Source: Pyropia yezoensis
Taxonomy: Eukaryota > Rhodophyta > Bangiophyceae > Bangiales > Bangiaceae
Assembly: GCA_009829735.1 (NCBI GenBank)
Contig: CM020620.1
Location: 16,093,186-16,157,185 of the forward strand
Reading direction: 5' to 3'
DNA: 64,000 nucleotides
The stretch's first letter is position 1. Every line of letters begins with the position of its first letter. The position numbers and the translations under genes were made by a program. Below the pieces are notes generated by a model, which saw nothing but the letters and a program-made list of their open reading frames with translations, had not been told where the DNA came from and ran no database searches. Positions 40,903-52,480 of the stretch are shown here, piece by piece.

Positions 40903-43900
40903 TCAGCCCAGGCGGAGCCCCCCCCCAAAGGCCGCGCCGGCCCACGCCCCGGCCGCCTCCCCACGCTGCCGCGCCCGCAACGCGGTGGCCTCCCGGTCAA
41001 ACACCCGCGCGACCGCCTTGAGCCGCCGCGCCGCCCGCCGCGACCCGTCGTCCCCGTCTGTGGCGTCTCCCGCGGCGGCCACGGCGGCAGACCCCCCCCC
41101 GACGGCCCACCGACCCGGCGGCATGGCCGGCGCGCCCGCCCCCCAGCCCGGCACAGCAGCAGCACGGGCGAGCAGCGACCGCCCCCCCCCCCGCCCCGCA
41201 CCGAGCCCCGCAGCCGACGCAGGGCCCCCGGCAGCGGCGGCAGCGGCGGCGGCGGGGCGCTTGGCCAGCCGCCGCGCCGCGTCGGCGGTCGCGTCGGCGG
41301 CCGCGTCGCGGTAGCGGGCGAGCAGCCGCGCCCGCTCCGCGGCGAGGCGCGCCACCCCGCCCCCCGCCACCGCCGCCACCGCCGCCGCCGCCGCGGCGGG
41401 CGGCACTGCCGGCGGCGCCGCGCCGCGGACGTCGGCGGCCGTTGCGGCGGTCGACGACAGCGCCACCAGCCGCGCGTCGACGCGGGCGGCGGCACAGAGG
41501 GCCATCGAGAGGCCCGCCCCGCGCGGCGGGGTGGTGGGGCGCGGGCGGAGGCCACCGCCCCCTGCCGACAGCCCGTCCACGACCGTGTCGCGGCCACCCC
41601 CACCCCGCCGCTCCGACTCATCGCCGCCGCCAGCGTTGTCGGCAGCGGTGTTGCGGGGTGGGGCGGCAGCGGTGTCAGCGGCGGCCGCCGCAGCCACTGC
41701 CGGAGTCCCCTCCCCCGTCGGCTGCCGGAAAAAGGTGGCCACAATCGCCGCGTGTGCGGCGGGCGACGCCGCCGCCGGCGCGGCGGTCAACGTGCACGCC
41801 CCACGACGACGGTCTGGCGCGGCCGCGGCGGTGGTCACCGCCGACCCCGTGCCGGCGCGACGGGCGCCCGCTACCGACGCAGCCGCCGACAGCCGCTGCC
41901 GCAGGGGCGGGGGCGTGTCGCGGCCCATCCGCGTTCGCGGGCGCTTGCGGGGGAGAGGAGCGGGTGCGGCGGCCGCCGGCGTCACGCTCGCAGCGTTGGC
42001 GGCGGGCACCAACGGGGACGCCAGCGACGTTGTCGCCGCTGCGGCCCGCCGCGCCTCAGCCGCGGCAATAGCGCGGGCGGCAGTGGCGGCCGCTGCGGTG
42101 CGAAGGTCCAGCAGCGCCTCGGCAGCGGCAGTGTCTGCCGCGGTGGGGGCAGCTGCCGCCACAGAGCCGACGGCAGGGGCAGTGGCAGGGCAGGGGGCGA
42201 CGGCAGTGAGGGGAGGCTCCCTGACAGCACCGCGGGACGGTCCCACGTCAGGTAGTTGCAGCAACAGCGGCAGCGGTGGCACGGGAGTGACGGTCGCACC
42301 GGCCACTGGCCGCACAGTCCCTTCCGCCGCCGCCTCGACTGTCGCGTCCGCAGGTGGTGGCGCGGTCGGTAGGGTTGTCGTGGCCGCCACGGGAGCGGCC
42401 ACCGCCGCCGCCGGTTTGGCCCGCGGCGTGTCGGGCGTATCATCGTCGCCGTCCACCCCCGGGGGAGGACCCGCAAACACCTGCCTCCGCAGCAGTAGCG
42501 AGCGCAACGGCGGCAGCGGCGGCGGCGGCGGAGCGTCCCGGCCGCTGCCGCCGTCGGTGTGCGCCGGTGAGGCCGGGGGATCGTCCTCGTCATAGGCGGC
42601 CAGCTGGAACGTCAGCGTGTCGCCCTCGTCGCTGCTGCCGCCAGCAGCAGACGGGGCGGCCACCGGAGGCTTGCTGGCAGCGTTGAGGACGTTGATGGCG
42701 GCCGGTGGGTTATTGAAAAGCCCGGCGGCCGAGGCGGCCGGTACCTCGAACGCCATCCCGTCAGCGTCCGAGCTCGGAGCAGCGCCTGCGGGTGGCGTCA
42801 GCACAACCGGTTCGAGCGACCTGCGGCGCACGCCACCAAGGTCACCCACAGGGGCAACTTGTGCGCCGCCCAAGGAAGCAGAGTCGTCGACGCCCGTTCG
42901 GCCTTCCCTGTCACAGGTGGCCGCCGACACCGGGGCGTCGCTGCCACGGCAATCTGTTGAGGCCATAACGGAACTGGCGGCCACCAAACCCGGCTCCACG
43001 ACAACAGTGGCTGGAGCAACAGCTGCCGTCGACGGCGCCGCGGCGCAGCGACGCGCCCCAGCCTGGAAGCCCGCCCCAGCACCAACGGGGTCATCCTCAA
43101 CGGCCAAAGTGGCCAAGCCGCCCCCACCGTCCGCGTCAGATGCATCTTCTCCCATGCACGGCGCGGCGTGCCGCCGAGCGGCCGACCGCGTGCGCGACAC
43201 GCGGATGGGCGCGCCGTCGCGGTCGCCACGAGCTCGCGGCCGGCCGCGCTCGGCCGGACGCCGCCGCTGCCGAGGTGAGGGCATGACCCGCCCATCGGTG
43301 GCACCCTTGGCGGTGGTGCCAGCAGGAGCAGCGGAGAGCGACAAGGAAGGGTCCAGGGGAGCAGGCTCCTCGCTGGGGCGCTTCGAGGCCACCCCCGCAG
43401 CAGGCGCGCCTGCCCCATCGGCCGCCAGTGCCGCCGCCAACGCCGCCGCGGCCGCTTCGATGACTGCTCGGCCGGCCGCGTCCGACGCGGGTGTCGACGG
43501 GGAGTACGAGCGGCGTCGGCGGCGGCGGCAGAGCGAAGCTCCTGAAGGAGCAGGAGGGGCGGGGGAAGCGGCAGCAGCAGCGACCGCGGCGGCGGCGGCG
43601 GCCACCACTGCAGGCACCGCCTCTGGCGCCGCCGCCCTGCTTGGAGGGGGGCGGCGAGGGGGGGTGGCACCCCGGCCACGGCGGTAGGTCGCTCTGGGGG
43701 AGAGCGCCGGCCGGCGCGGAGGCGGCGAGGCGTCTCGCGGTCGCTTCTTGGTCGCGCGCACGGGCGGCGAACCGCGCGACCTGCTGGCAGGCGCGGATAC
43801 CACGGTGGCCGTCCCTGGCGACGGCGAGCGCCGCGCCACTGCCGGCGTGTGACGGCCCAACGAGCGCTGCGCCAACGCGCGTGGCCCCGATGCCTGCGAC

Positions 43901-46074
43901 ACCAGCTGCCCCGGCGACGACCGTTCAGTACTGGCCAGTCGTGACGGCAGCGGATCCGACGCAGTCCAGCCCGCCGTCTCGACGTCAGCGCCCACTTTCG
44001 GACCGACGGCGTCACCGTCCGCCTCCTGCAAGGCATCCGACAGCACCGGGTCCGCGCAAGGAGAGGCGTTTCGCTGGGCGGGCGCGCCACACGCCACCCG
44101 CCGCGGCGAGGTGACCATACGGCGGCGTGGCGGTGGCCGTGCCGCGACCGCCGCCACCGTCGACGGTGCGTAGGCCGTCGCCACCGCTGGTAGCACGTCA
44201 GCTGCGGCGGCAACCAGCGGTGGGGACGCACCAGTCAGTTTCCCACGCTTGCGGGGCGGCGGCAGCGGAAGGACCGCCAGGTGCAACGGCAGACGCCCGC
44301 AACCCGCTGGCGGAGCGGTAACAGGCGCGGCCACGACCGACGGCGTCGAAACGTCATCACTGGCTGCGGCAACAGTCAACGGCCGCGGCGCCCCGGTCGG
44401 CGGGGGAGGTGTGGCCGCCAGTGCAGAACTGCTTGCCGCAGCGGTAGCGGCACGACGGCACGCGGTACGGGGCGAAGCCCGCAAGCGCTCTGGCGATGCA
44501 GAAGCTGCCTTGGCCCGCGACGACGCAGGGGCCTTGGCGCGCGGGGGCGTCGTCGCAGCTTTGGCGTGCGGCGGCGTGATGGCGGCCTTGGCGCGCGGCG
44601 GCGTGGTAGCGGCCTTGGCGCGCGGCGGCGTGGTCGCGGCCTTGGACCGTGACAGCGTGGTAGCGGCCTTGGCTCGCGGCGGCGTGGCAGCAGCCTTGGC
44701 CCCCGATGACGCCGCTGCCTTGGTCATAGCGAGCGGAGCCGTCTTCGCTCGCCCCAACGCAGTCTGCTGTGCCCGCGACGGCGTGGCATCCTTGGAGCAC
44801 GGCGGCACCGCACCAACGGCGGCAGGTGACACGGCAGCCTCGGCCAAAGGTGACACGGCGGCCTTGGCCCACGATGACGAAGACGCCTTGACCCGCGGCA
44901 CGGCCGACGGAATGAGCGGCTCGCCCGACGTCACTTTCCCGCCCACCGCCCCGCCATCGGCGGTGTCGGCCACACCGGCAGACACCCCCCCGACGCCCAC
45001 GCCCACTCCCGGCGGGAGGTCCCCCGCGGCGGCCAGCTTAAAAAAGTAGTTGCGGCACTGGTATCCAACGCGCCCCGGCACGTGCGAAGCAAGAAGCCCC
45101 CAACGGGGTCCCGCCGGGTCGGCCGTCGGGTCCCGGTCTGCCACCGCCGCGCGGAACGCCGCGTCCTCGGCGGGCGTCCACGCGCCGCGGGCGGGCGCCT
45201 CGCCCGGCGGGGTGAAACGGTAGTGGAACGCATTGGCGTTGGTGCTTCGCGCGGCCCATGCCGCGCGGCGGGCGGCCGACCAGGCGGCGGCCTCGGCGGG
45301 GGGGAGGGGGGGGGGAGCGGGGCGGGAGGCGGCAGCCGCCGCCTGCCCCGCTGCAGCCGCCGGCGGGTGCTTGCGGCGGCGCTTGGCGGGCGGCGGCGCG
45401 GTTGGCGATGCTGCCGTGCCAGACCCGGCCGGGGTGCCGTCCGCAGACGACAAAGGCGGCGCCGCTGCCGTCGGGAGCGCAGTCTGCGCCCGCCGCCGCC
45501 GGGCCGCGGGCGTCCCGGCCGCCGCCGACCGACGTGCCGCCGCCCCCGCCGCCGCCGTCGCCGCCGACGCCGCAGAGGGCCCCGCGGCGCTCAGGGGCGG
45601 GCCCGCCAGCGGCGGCACCCCACCCCGTGGAGCCCCCTTGGCCGTCCGCACGACCGCCCGGCCGTCACCGCGCCGCCGCCACGGGCCGGCAGCGCGGCCC
45701 GCGGGGGTGGCCAGAGCCCTCCCGCCGCCCCCCCTCACGGCAGGCACGCGACGGGCCGCCGCCGCCTTTGCCGCCTTGCCCGCCTTCCCCGCCGGTGCTC
45801 CCGCGGGGGGACACGCCGGCCGCGGCGGCGGCGGCGGCGGCGGCGCGGGGGCACCCCCCCCCAGCCGCCCTCCCCCACCGCCAGCGCCCCCCCCCACCCC
45901 CCCACCCCCCCCGCCCGCCAGCAGCTGCCGCAGCTGCTGCCGCTCCGACATGGCCGGGTAGTGAGCGAAAACGGCAGCGGCAGCGGGGGAGGCGGCGGCG
46001 GCGGCGGCGGCGGAGGTGGGTGTGGCAGCCGACGGTGCCGCCACGCCCGGCGGCGGGCGAGGCGGGGAGACCAT
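40903..46074 (-). CDS. Very long Myb/SANT-domain protein
   Basis: A single uninterrupted frame of 1,723 codons from ATG 46,074 to TGA at 40,903. The one recognisable domain is a Myb/SANT repeat at about residues 295-345: GAWTPAEDAAFRAAV, WGLLASHVPGRVG and YQCRNYFFKL. This keeps Trp at the start and middle of the repeat and an aromatic Tyr/Phe in the last helix; such domains bind DNA or histone tails. Around residues 450-515 is a repeat of AKAATTPPR-like units similar in style to linker-histone tails, and many basic SPRR/PPRR patches follow. The remainder is Ala/Pro-rich and probably disordered. The C-terminus has a helical segment (RLAAERARLLARYRDAAAD). Likely nuclear chromatin or transcription factor. 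The frame is open for 80 more codons upstream without an ATG. Confidence 0.65.
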   Translation of the reverse strand: MVSPPRPPPGVAAPSAATPTSAAAAAAASPAAAAVFAHYPAMSERQQLRQLLAGGGGGGVGGGAGGGGGRLGGGAPAPPPPPPPRPACPPAGAPAGKAGKAAKAAAARRVPAVRGGGGRALATPAGRAAGPWRRRGDGRAVVRTAKGAPRGGVPPLAGPPLSAAGPSAASAATAAAGAAARRSAAAGTPAARRRRAQTALPTAAAPPLSSADGTPAGSGTAASPTAPPPAKRRRKHPPAAAAGQAAAAASRPAPPPLPPAEAAAWSAARRAAWAARSTNANAFHYRFTPPGEAPARGAWTPAEDAAFRAAVADRDPTADPAGPRWGLLASHVPGRVGYQCRNYFFKLAAAGDLPPGVGVGVGGVSAGVADTADGGAVGGKVTSGEPLIPSAVPRVKASSSSWAKAAVSPLAEAAVSPAAVGAVPPCSKDATPSRAQQTALGRAKTAPLAMTKAAASSGAKAAATPPRAKAATTLSRSKAATTPPRAKAATTPPRAKAAITPPHAKAATTPPRAKAPASSRAKAASASPERLRASPRTACRRAATAAASSSALAATPPPPTGAPRPLTVAAASDDVSTPSVVAAPVTAPPAGCGRLPLHLAVLPLPPPRKRGKLTGASPPLVAAAADVLPAVATAYAPSTVAAVAARPPPRRRMVTSPRRVACGAPAQRNASPCADPVLSDALQEADGDAVGPKVGADVETAGWTASDPLPSRLASTERSSPGQLVSQASGPRALAQRSLGRHTPAVARRSPSPGTATVVSAPASRSRGSPPVRATKKRPRDASPPPRRPALSPRATYRRGRGATPPRRPPPSRAAAPEAVPAVVAAAAAAVAAAAASPAPPAPSGASLCRRRRRRSYSPSTPASDAAGRAVIEAAAAALAAALAADGAGAPAAGVASKRPSEEPAPLDPSLSLSAAPAGTTAKGATDGRVMPSPRQRRRPAERGRPRARGDRDGAPIRVSRTRSAARRHAAPCMGEDASDADGGGGLATLAVEDDPVGAGAGFQAGARRCAAAPSTAAVAPATVVVEPGLVAASSVMASTDCRGSDAPVSAATCDREGRTGVDDSASLGGAQVAPVGDLGGVRRRSLEPVVLTPPAGAAPSSDADGMAFEVPAASAAGLFNNPPAAINVLNAASKPPVAAPSAAGGSSDEGDTLTFQLAAYDEDDPPASPAHTDGGSGRDAPPPPPLPPLRSLLLRRQVFAGPPPGVDGDDDTPDTPRAKPAAAVAAPVAATTTLPTAPPPADATVEAAAEGTVRPVAGATVTPVPPLPLLLQLPDVGPSRGAVREPPLTAVAPCPATAPAVGSVAAAAPTAADTAAAEALLDLRTAAAATAARAIAAAEARRAAAATTSLASPLVPAANAASVTPAAAAPAPLPRKRPRTRMGRDTPPPLRQRLSAAASVAGARRAGTGSAVTTAAAAPDRRRGACTLTAAPAAASPAAHAAIVATFFRQPTGEGTPAVAAAAAADTAAAPPRNTAADNAGGGDESERRGGGGRDTVVDGLSAGGGGLRPRPTTPPRGAGLSMALCAAARVDARLVALSSTAATAADVRGAAPPAVPPAAAAAAVAAVAGGGVARLAAERARLLARYRDAAADATADAARRLAKRPAAAAAAAAGGPASAAGLGAGRGGGRSLLARAAAVPGWGAGAPAMPPGRWAVGGGSAAVAAAGDATDGDDGSRRAARRLKAVARVFDREATALRARQRGEAAGAWAGAAFGGGLRLG

Positions 46075-47474
46075 CAAAACAGACGGGCGCGGCGACGAGT
46101 GGGCGGGGGGGGGGAGGAAGGAGGATGCGGCGATACGGCGTCGGCCGCTGCGAGGCAGGGGGGGGCGCCCTCCGTCACGGTGCACGCCCACGAGGGGGAC
46201 TGCGCTCCCGGCGGGCGTGGCGCGGCCGCAGGGGGGGAGCGACGACGGCAGAGGGTGGGTGCGGGGGGCGGGAGGGAGGGGCGCGAGGCGGAGGACGCCG
46301 CGCAGTGCGCGCACGTCGGCTGGTCATCGGCCGCCGCCGCCGCCGCCGCCGCCCCCCGCGCCGGTGGCGCCGGGCACCTGACAGCCGCCGCCGGCTGGCA
46401 CCCGCCCCCGCCCGCGCCCCCCCCCCCCCCCCACCACCATGCCCCCATCCACGCGCGCGTCGCGTCAGGGGCACGCACCCCCCCGCCGACGCACGGCGGC
46501 CAGCCGCCACAGCAACGGGACGGCGACGCGCGGGTCGCGCGCGCGCGCGCGCGGTCGGCCGCCCGCAGTCATAACGGCGCGCGCGCGCGCGCTGTTGGGC
46601 TATTACCTATAACGGCAGTGATGGGGGGGGGGGACAGAGCAGACCCCGCCAAGGGCGCGGCCGCGCCTGCGTGCGCGCTTGGATGTCCGCCCGTGGCGGC
46701 AGAGGCGGCAGCGGCGGCGGTGGGCAGAGGGGGGCAGCCGCTGCCGCGGGGTCTGTGGCGGGTGTTGGGGGGGGGAGGTGGGGGATACATACCGAGCTGG
46801 CTACGGTGCATTGGGCAGACGCCGCGCGCGCGCGGGCCCATCGGCAGGGCATGGCATTGCCGGCCATCGTGGGTCCCAACGACCACGTACTGGGATGCAC
46901 ACGGGTTGTCAGCGGATCAACTCTGAAACTGAATGCAGTACGTTACTTACCCCACTGAAAACTGCTTTGGGGGGGGCGCAAAAAAAGATCGCCCCTGCAG
47001 TCGTATTCAAAGTAAGACTCTAGAAATGGAAACAGATTTATATCTGCTAGGTCACAGTTGGAGACAATGATACTACTCAATCAGATTCCGCTTGACCGGC
47101 CGCGACCGCTGCAGACATGAGAACGTGGCATCCTTCATCGCCAGCGAGTCAGCAATCACTGCTAAGACTTCAACCAGCACTCCCTTAACCACGAGATATT
47201 GTCAAAACTGTTGCGCGAAGCTGCATGGTTTTGCACTTTATTTTGCGCGTTTGTGCAAGCTCTCTTTTGTCTACTTGCTTAAATTTGCCGAGCGGTATAG
47301 TTGCACGACGGCCATGTGCTCAAAGCACATCACCAGAGAGGTCTGATGATGACGCTTCACGTCATGTTTCGTGAGCATATGGCCTCCGTGCGGAACCGTC
47401 TCGAACAAGTCATACAAAAAAAAAGCTGATTTGTAGGCCTCCAGCATACCATACGGAGGGGTTGCAAGAAATGG
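46075..47474. other. Intergenic, promoter side of Myb/SANT gene, CG-dinucleotide runs
   Basis: At about 46,540-46,600 two alternating CG runs (CGCGCGCGCGCGCG) flank a CATAACGG-type sequence, a potential Z-DNA-forming region about 470 bp upstream of the Myb/SANT start. From about 46,900 to 47,470 the GC content falls sharply. No gene is supported. Confidence 0.45.
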
Positions 47475-48081
47475 TCAACAGATCTGAGCGAGAAATCTGG
47501 CTGTTTCCGTGACACCGCTTTTAAGCCGCACTGCGCAGTTGGCCACCTTGACCACCCACCCACCCCCGCCGCCACCAAAATGCTGGACGGCTTGATGTCC
47601 CAGTGGAGCACCCCGCGGGCGTGGGCGTAGGCCATGGCCAACGCCACCCCCGCCGCCACCGCCAGCACCCCACCCACGCCGCTGCGCTTGACGGCGGCCA
47701 CGTCCAGGCGGCCCCCTTCGAGGCGCCCAAACACCAGACACCACGGGGTGGGCGGGGCGGCGCCTGCGGCGGGGTCAGCGTCGCCGCCCCCCCCCCTTCC
47801 GGGCGGCGGCGCCCCCCCCGCCACCACCCCCAGCAGCGCCACAATGTGCGGGTGCCCCAGCCGCCGCCCCGCCGCGGCCTCTGCCCAAAAGTCCCCCTCG
47901 GCCCGCGCGGCGGCGGCGGCGTCCCCCACCTCACACGCCGTCCGCAGGCGCTTGACCGCCACGGGCCAGCCGTACCAGGCGGCCCCAACCACCGTCGCCG
48001 TCGTGCCGCCGCCGAGCAGCACCTCCCCCGCCCCACCACCCCCACCACCCCCACCGCCGCCGCCGCCGCCGCCGCTGCCGC

Positions 48082-48126
<45 letters not shown>

Positions 48127-49534
48127 TGCCGCCGCCAGCACGTCCCCCCCCCCCCCACCCACCCCGCGACGGCGCGTCAAACACCAGGTCCGCGTACGCC
48201 ACTGTGAGGAGGTCCCCCTCCCCCCCCCCTCCCCCCCCCGCGGCGTGGGTGGCGGACCCGCGGTGCACCCGCCACCGGGAGGGGTCGGCACGCAGGCGGG
48301 CGGCCTCGGCCACCAGCGCCGCCACCCGCGCGTCCGCTGTGGCGAGGCGCGCGTTGAGCGCCGCCACCGCCGCCGCCGCCTCTGCCGACGCCGCCGTCGC
48401 TGCCGCCGCCGCCGCCGCTGACGCCGTCGCCGCCCCCGCCGGCCCGGCGATGTCACCCGCCGCCTCTTGTGACAGAGGGGTGGCCGCACCCGCCGCGTCA
48501 ACGGCGGCGGTGGACGCGGCGGCGGCAGCGACGACGGCGGTGCCGCCGTGTATCGATCTCCGCACGTCCGGGTCGGCCCCGGCGGCTGGCGCGGCCGCCC
48601 CGTGCCCCCCCCCCCCGACGATGGGTGCAGCGGGGCACCGGCAGGCAGGGAGGCGTCTGGCGGGGGAGACGCTGCCGCCCCGCGCGCGCCCCCACCACCC
48701 CCCCCCCACGGGCGGGGCGGCCGCCCGCCCGCGGCCGCCCCCCGCCGCCGCCCCCGTAGGAACGGCGGGGGGGGGGGGCCCCCCCCCCCCCCCCCCCCCG
48801 ACACCCGCCCGCGGGGAGGACGACGGCGGGGGTGAGCGCGGTGGCGGCGGTGGTGACGCGGGGGGGGTGGGGGCGGCCGCCCGCCCCCCCCCCCGCGCCC
48901 GCCCCGCGGTGACCGCCACGGGGAGGGCGGCGGCGGGCGGGCCTCCCCCCCCCCGGCACCCGGCGGCGGCGGCGGTGTGGGCGACGCCGGCGGGGGGGGC
49001 GGTGGCGCCGGCGGCGGCGGCGGGAGTGCCTGGCAGTGGTTGGGGTCGTGGCAGGCCACCTCGCCCGCCACCACCCGTCCACGTTTGGGCCCGCCGCGCC
49101 GGGCGCGGTCGCCCTGCGGGCGCTCGTGGTGGGGGCCCCGATTGTGACGCTCTCTCGGCTACGCCGGGGGGGTGGGTCCACGGGGGGGGGGGTGCGGCGG
49201 CGACGGCGGCGGGGGCGGCCCGCCGCGAGACGACACGGTCGGGGATGGCGTGACGTCCACGTGAGGCCCGTGGACGCTGCTGGGGGGGCCCACCCTGGGG
49301 GGGGGGGGGGGGGGGGGGGGGGGGGAGGGTACACCCCAGTCTGCTCCGCGGCGGCCGCCATCTACCCACTCCGCAGGCTGCGGTTGGACACGGGGCGGTA
49401 CGAGGACGCCCGCCGGGGGGGGTAGCGAGGGAAGGGGAGGGTGGGGGGGAGGAGGGGGGGGGGAGGGCAAGGGGGGGGAAGAGCGAGCTGGCAGCGCAGG
49501 TGCCGGTGGCGGTGCCGCCGGCGGCCCCACCGCC

Positions 49535-49566
<32 letters not shown>

Positions 49567-50531
49567 CGCCGCCGCCGCCGCGCCCGCCGGCGGCGGTCGC
49601 GGGGGTGGCCGGCCGGCCGGCCTGCGGCGGGGGCGCGGGTGGGGGCGGTGCCGCCCGCCCCGCCGCCCGCGGCGGCCGCCACGCCCGCGGGCGGGCCCTG
49701 GGGTACCCACCGGGCGGCCCGCCGCGGGCGGGCGGGCGGGTGGGCGGGCGGGCGGGCGGCGACACACCGCCCGCCCCACCCACCGCGCCCGCCCCACCCC
49801 AGCCGCGGATCCCACGCGCGCCCACTTGCAGGTACAGCAACGGAAATAGAAGAAAGAAACAAAAGGACACCTCCGGCGGGGTCCCCTCCCCACCGTTGGG
49901 CGGGGCCACACCCTCCCCTCCCGCCCGCGACCCCCGAGCGCCGCCCACGCGCCGTCGCGCGCTTCTTCCCCCCACCCACCCCACGCGCCACACACCAGAC
50001 CTGCCGCCATCCTCCTTGGCATCCCCCCCCCCCCCTCCCTCGGCCCCTTCCTCCCTCCCACCCCCCAACACGCTCCCCCCCCCCTCACCCCCCCCCGGCG
50101 GCAGCAGCACCCCCGGCGGCGGCACCGCCGCCGCCTCCGCCGCCGCCACCACCGCCACCCGCAGCACGTCCGTGCCGCGCACCCCCCCCGGGGCGGGTCT
50201 CCCCCCGGCCCGCCCGCCGGCCCCGCCGCGTCGGCCGCCGCCGCCGCCGCCGCCGCGGCCGCGGCGTCGGCATCGGCAAGCCCCCCCCCCAGCCCCCCCC
50301 CAAGCCCCTCCCCCTCCATCCCCACCAACACCCCCCCAGCCCCCCCCCCCACGCCCCCCCCCACCACTCCCCCCGCGTCGGCCTCGGCGTCTGCCCGCCA
50401 CGCCGCCACCCTCGCGCAGATGTAGGCCACCACGGCAGACGCCGCCGCCACCACCGGCGCCAGCGCGTCCAGGCGGGAGGCCAGCGCGGGCCACCCGTCC
50501 AATGCCGCCGCCGCCCCACCGCCGCTGCCGC

Positions 50532-50563
<32 letters not shown>

Positions 50564-51069
50564 CCGCCGACGCCTCTGGCGGTGGCGGGGGCAGAGGTGC
50601 GCGGCAGCGGTGTTTCCCCCCCCCCTAGCGGGGCGGCGGCCGCGCTCTCCTCCTCCCTCGCCGCTCCCCCCACCCCCTGCCAGCCCATCCCAGGTTGACC
50701 AGCCGGGCGACAGTTGGACGACCCCCTTCCCCAAGAAATAGACCCACTCCCCAATGCGTTTGCGCCTGGTATCCCCCGCGAGCTGCGGGAGCCTCCTGGC
50801 GCTCGCCGCCGGGCTCGGGCTGGAAAGTACTTACCGCCCAAGCCCCAGGCCCCCCCCCCTTCCCCGCCAGCATCAGCTGTGGGCCAAGGGTCGCGGCGGA
50901 GTGGCCAAGCGTCGTCGGTCGGGGATGTGGGGGGGTGCGTGGGAGGGGACGCCGCAGCCGCGGCCCGCTGTGCCCGCCACCGCCGCCCCGTGGGGCGCGT
51001 GGGGTGCGCCCGCGGCGGGCGGATGGGGCTCCCCGCTGCCACCGCCGCCGCCGCCGCCGCCGCCGCCAT
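47475..51069 (-). pseudogene. Degenerate protein kinase, truncated and frameshifted
   Basis: From ATG 51,069 an Ala/Gly-rich region contains one likely membrane segment (APVVAAASAVVAYICARVAAW). The frame then shifts in poly-G DNA near 50.2 kb and continues with very low-complexity sequence, a helical NARLATADARVAALVAEAARL stretch, and a kinase N-lobe: LLGGGTTATVVGAAWYGWPVAVKRL (Gly loop and Val-Ala-Val-Lys lysine) and GHPHIVALLGVV. The catalytic loop reads HWDIKPSSILV, with Trp for the Arg of HRD. After another frame shift the metal-binding loop reads VKVANCAVRL, so DFG is NCA. It stops about 15 codons later, with no C-lobe, where the DNA becomes much less GC-rich. Probably a dead receptor-like kinase; the exon or frame structure of the N-terminal part is uncertain. 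Confidence 0.55.
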
Positions 51070-51319
51070 CGCTGCCGCGGGTGCCGGCGGCGGCCGTGGC
51101 AGCGCCCATGGCTATGTCGACGGCGCCGGCGCCGGCGCCATTGCCGCCGCCGCCGCACCCGTCCGCTCCGGGGAGGGCGGCGTCTGCAGACAGCGACGCG
51201 GCGGGGATGGAGGTGGAGGGCGCTGCGGCCCCGGCCGTCGCCGACGCGGCGCCCGTGTGGACGGTGAGCACCTGGGTGGCGCTGCCGCCGCCGCTGCGAG
51301 GCTGAGCGGCTGTGCCCAT

Positions 51320-52189
51320 GTGGCTCTGGCCACGCGGTGGCCACGTGCTTGTGTGTCTCTACAGGGGTTGCTCGACTATTGTTTTTGTTCTGTCGTCTTG
51401 AAGGACTGTTCTCTTTTGTGGAGGGTAGAAGTGGAGGGGGTGGAGTTGGGGGGAGGGCGTGTGGGGGGGCTGTATAGCGTCTCTCTACCACAGCTGTGGG
51501 GGGGGAGAGTTTTAAAAGGCTCCCCCACAAGCTGCTACCGCTACAGCCCGTCTGTGGCGGTGTATAAACAAGCTTTTCTTCAATCTTGCGTGCGGGTGCT
51601 CGGCTTTGTGCACTGCCCAGTCTCCAGAGCGTCTTGCCGAACATGCAGGCGGCAGCGCCTACGACCCAGAGCTCCTAATGCTGCTCAACTTACCTAAAAA
51701 CACCCCGAACTCGGCCTATTCACCCCTCAAGTGGGCCAAACCCACCCTAAAGTGGGTCTACGTGGCCTCAGCAAACCTTGACCCCTCCCTAAATGTTGTA
51801 AACCACCCTTCAGTGGTCCAAATCCACCATTAATCGGCCCTAGCCGGGCAGCCACGCGTGCGTGCTGTGCTTCCTGTGTGTCGGGGGGGGTCGCGACAGG
51901 ACGGGACGGGCGACGGCGGCCGCGTGGCGGCGACGAGAGACGCCGCGGCGGCGGCAACGGCAGACGCCGCGGCGGCGGCAACGGCAGACGCCGCGGCGGC
52001 GGCAACGGCAGACGCCGCGGCGGCGGCAACGGCAGACGCCGCGGCGGCGACAACGGCAGACGCCGCGGCCACGGACGTGCTGCAGGCGGCTCGGAGTTAT
52101 GGCAGGTCGACGGCAGCTACAGCGGTAGCATGAGCGCTCACGATTGCAGCAGCGGCCGCGGTGGCGCGGCAGCGGCTGCCAGAGGAGGC
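51320..52189. other. Intergenic, with 24-bp tandem repeat
   Basis: At about 51,937-52,068 a 24-bp unit, CAGACGCCGCGGCGGCGGCA plus ACGG, is repeated five to six times with few changes. It reads DAAAAATA in one frame and RRRQRQTP in another, so long frames here are repeat artefacts. No other gene is supported. Confidence 0.7.
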
Positions 52190-52480
52190 TCAGTGAACCA
52201 TTGCCCCGTCTGGGAGGCCCTCACACACCACTTCCCCCACGGCCGTCGCGAGGACCAGGCTGTCATCACGCACCCCCTCCCCCGTCACGCGGATCCCCGC
52301 CACCGCATTATCCCACATCTTGCCTGACAGCGCCTTCCCCGCCACAGTCACGCACAGCCGCCACTCCCTCGCCGAGTTGACAACACTAACACGGTCGCCC
52401 GCGGCGGCAGCACGATACGCGTGACAACCCCTGCTTCCGAGCGTCCAAGACCTGAGGCCTCTTCTCTCGAGATACTACAC
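52190..52480 (-). CDS. Possible C-terminal exon of an unknown gene
   Basis: A minus-strand frame ending TGA at 52,190-52,192 reads like a folded beta-rich protein: GDRVSVVNSAREWRLCVTVAG, KMWDNAVAGIRVTG, DDSLVLATAVGEVVCEG. It has no suitable ATG; a splice acceptor GGAAGCAG at about 52,431 could join it to an upstream exon I cannot place. No family is recognised. Confidence 0.3.

Noticed and set aside
40399-46926. Long + strand ORFs opposite the Myb/SANT gene
   Set aside because: Antisense shadows rich in Arg/Pro; only the minus frame has a domain.
51858-52327. Arg-, Ala- or Gly-rich ORFs at the 24-bp repeat
   Set aside because: Pure translations of the tandem repeat.
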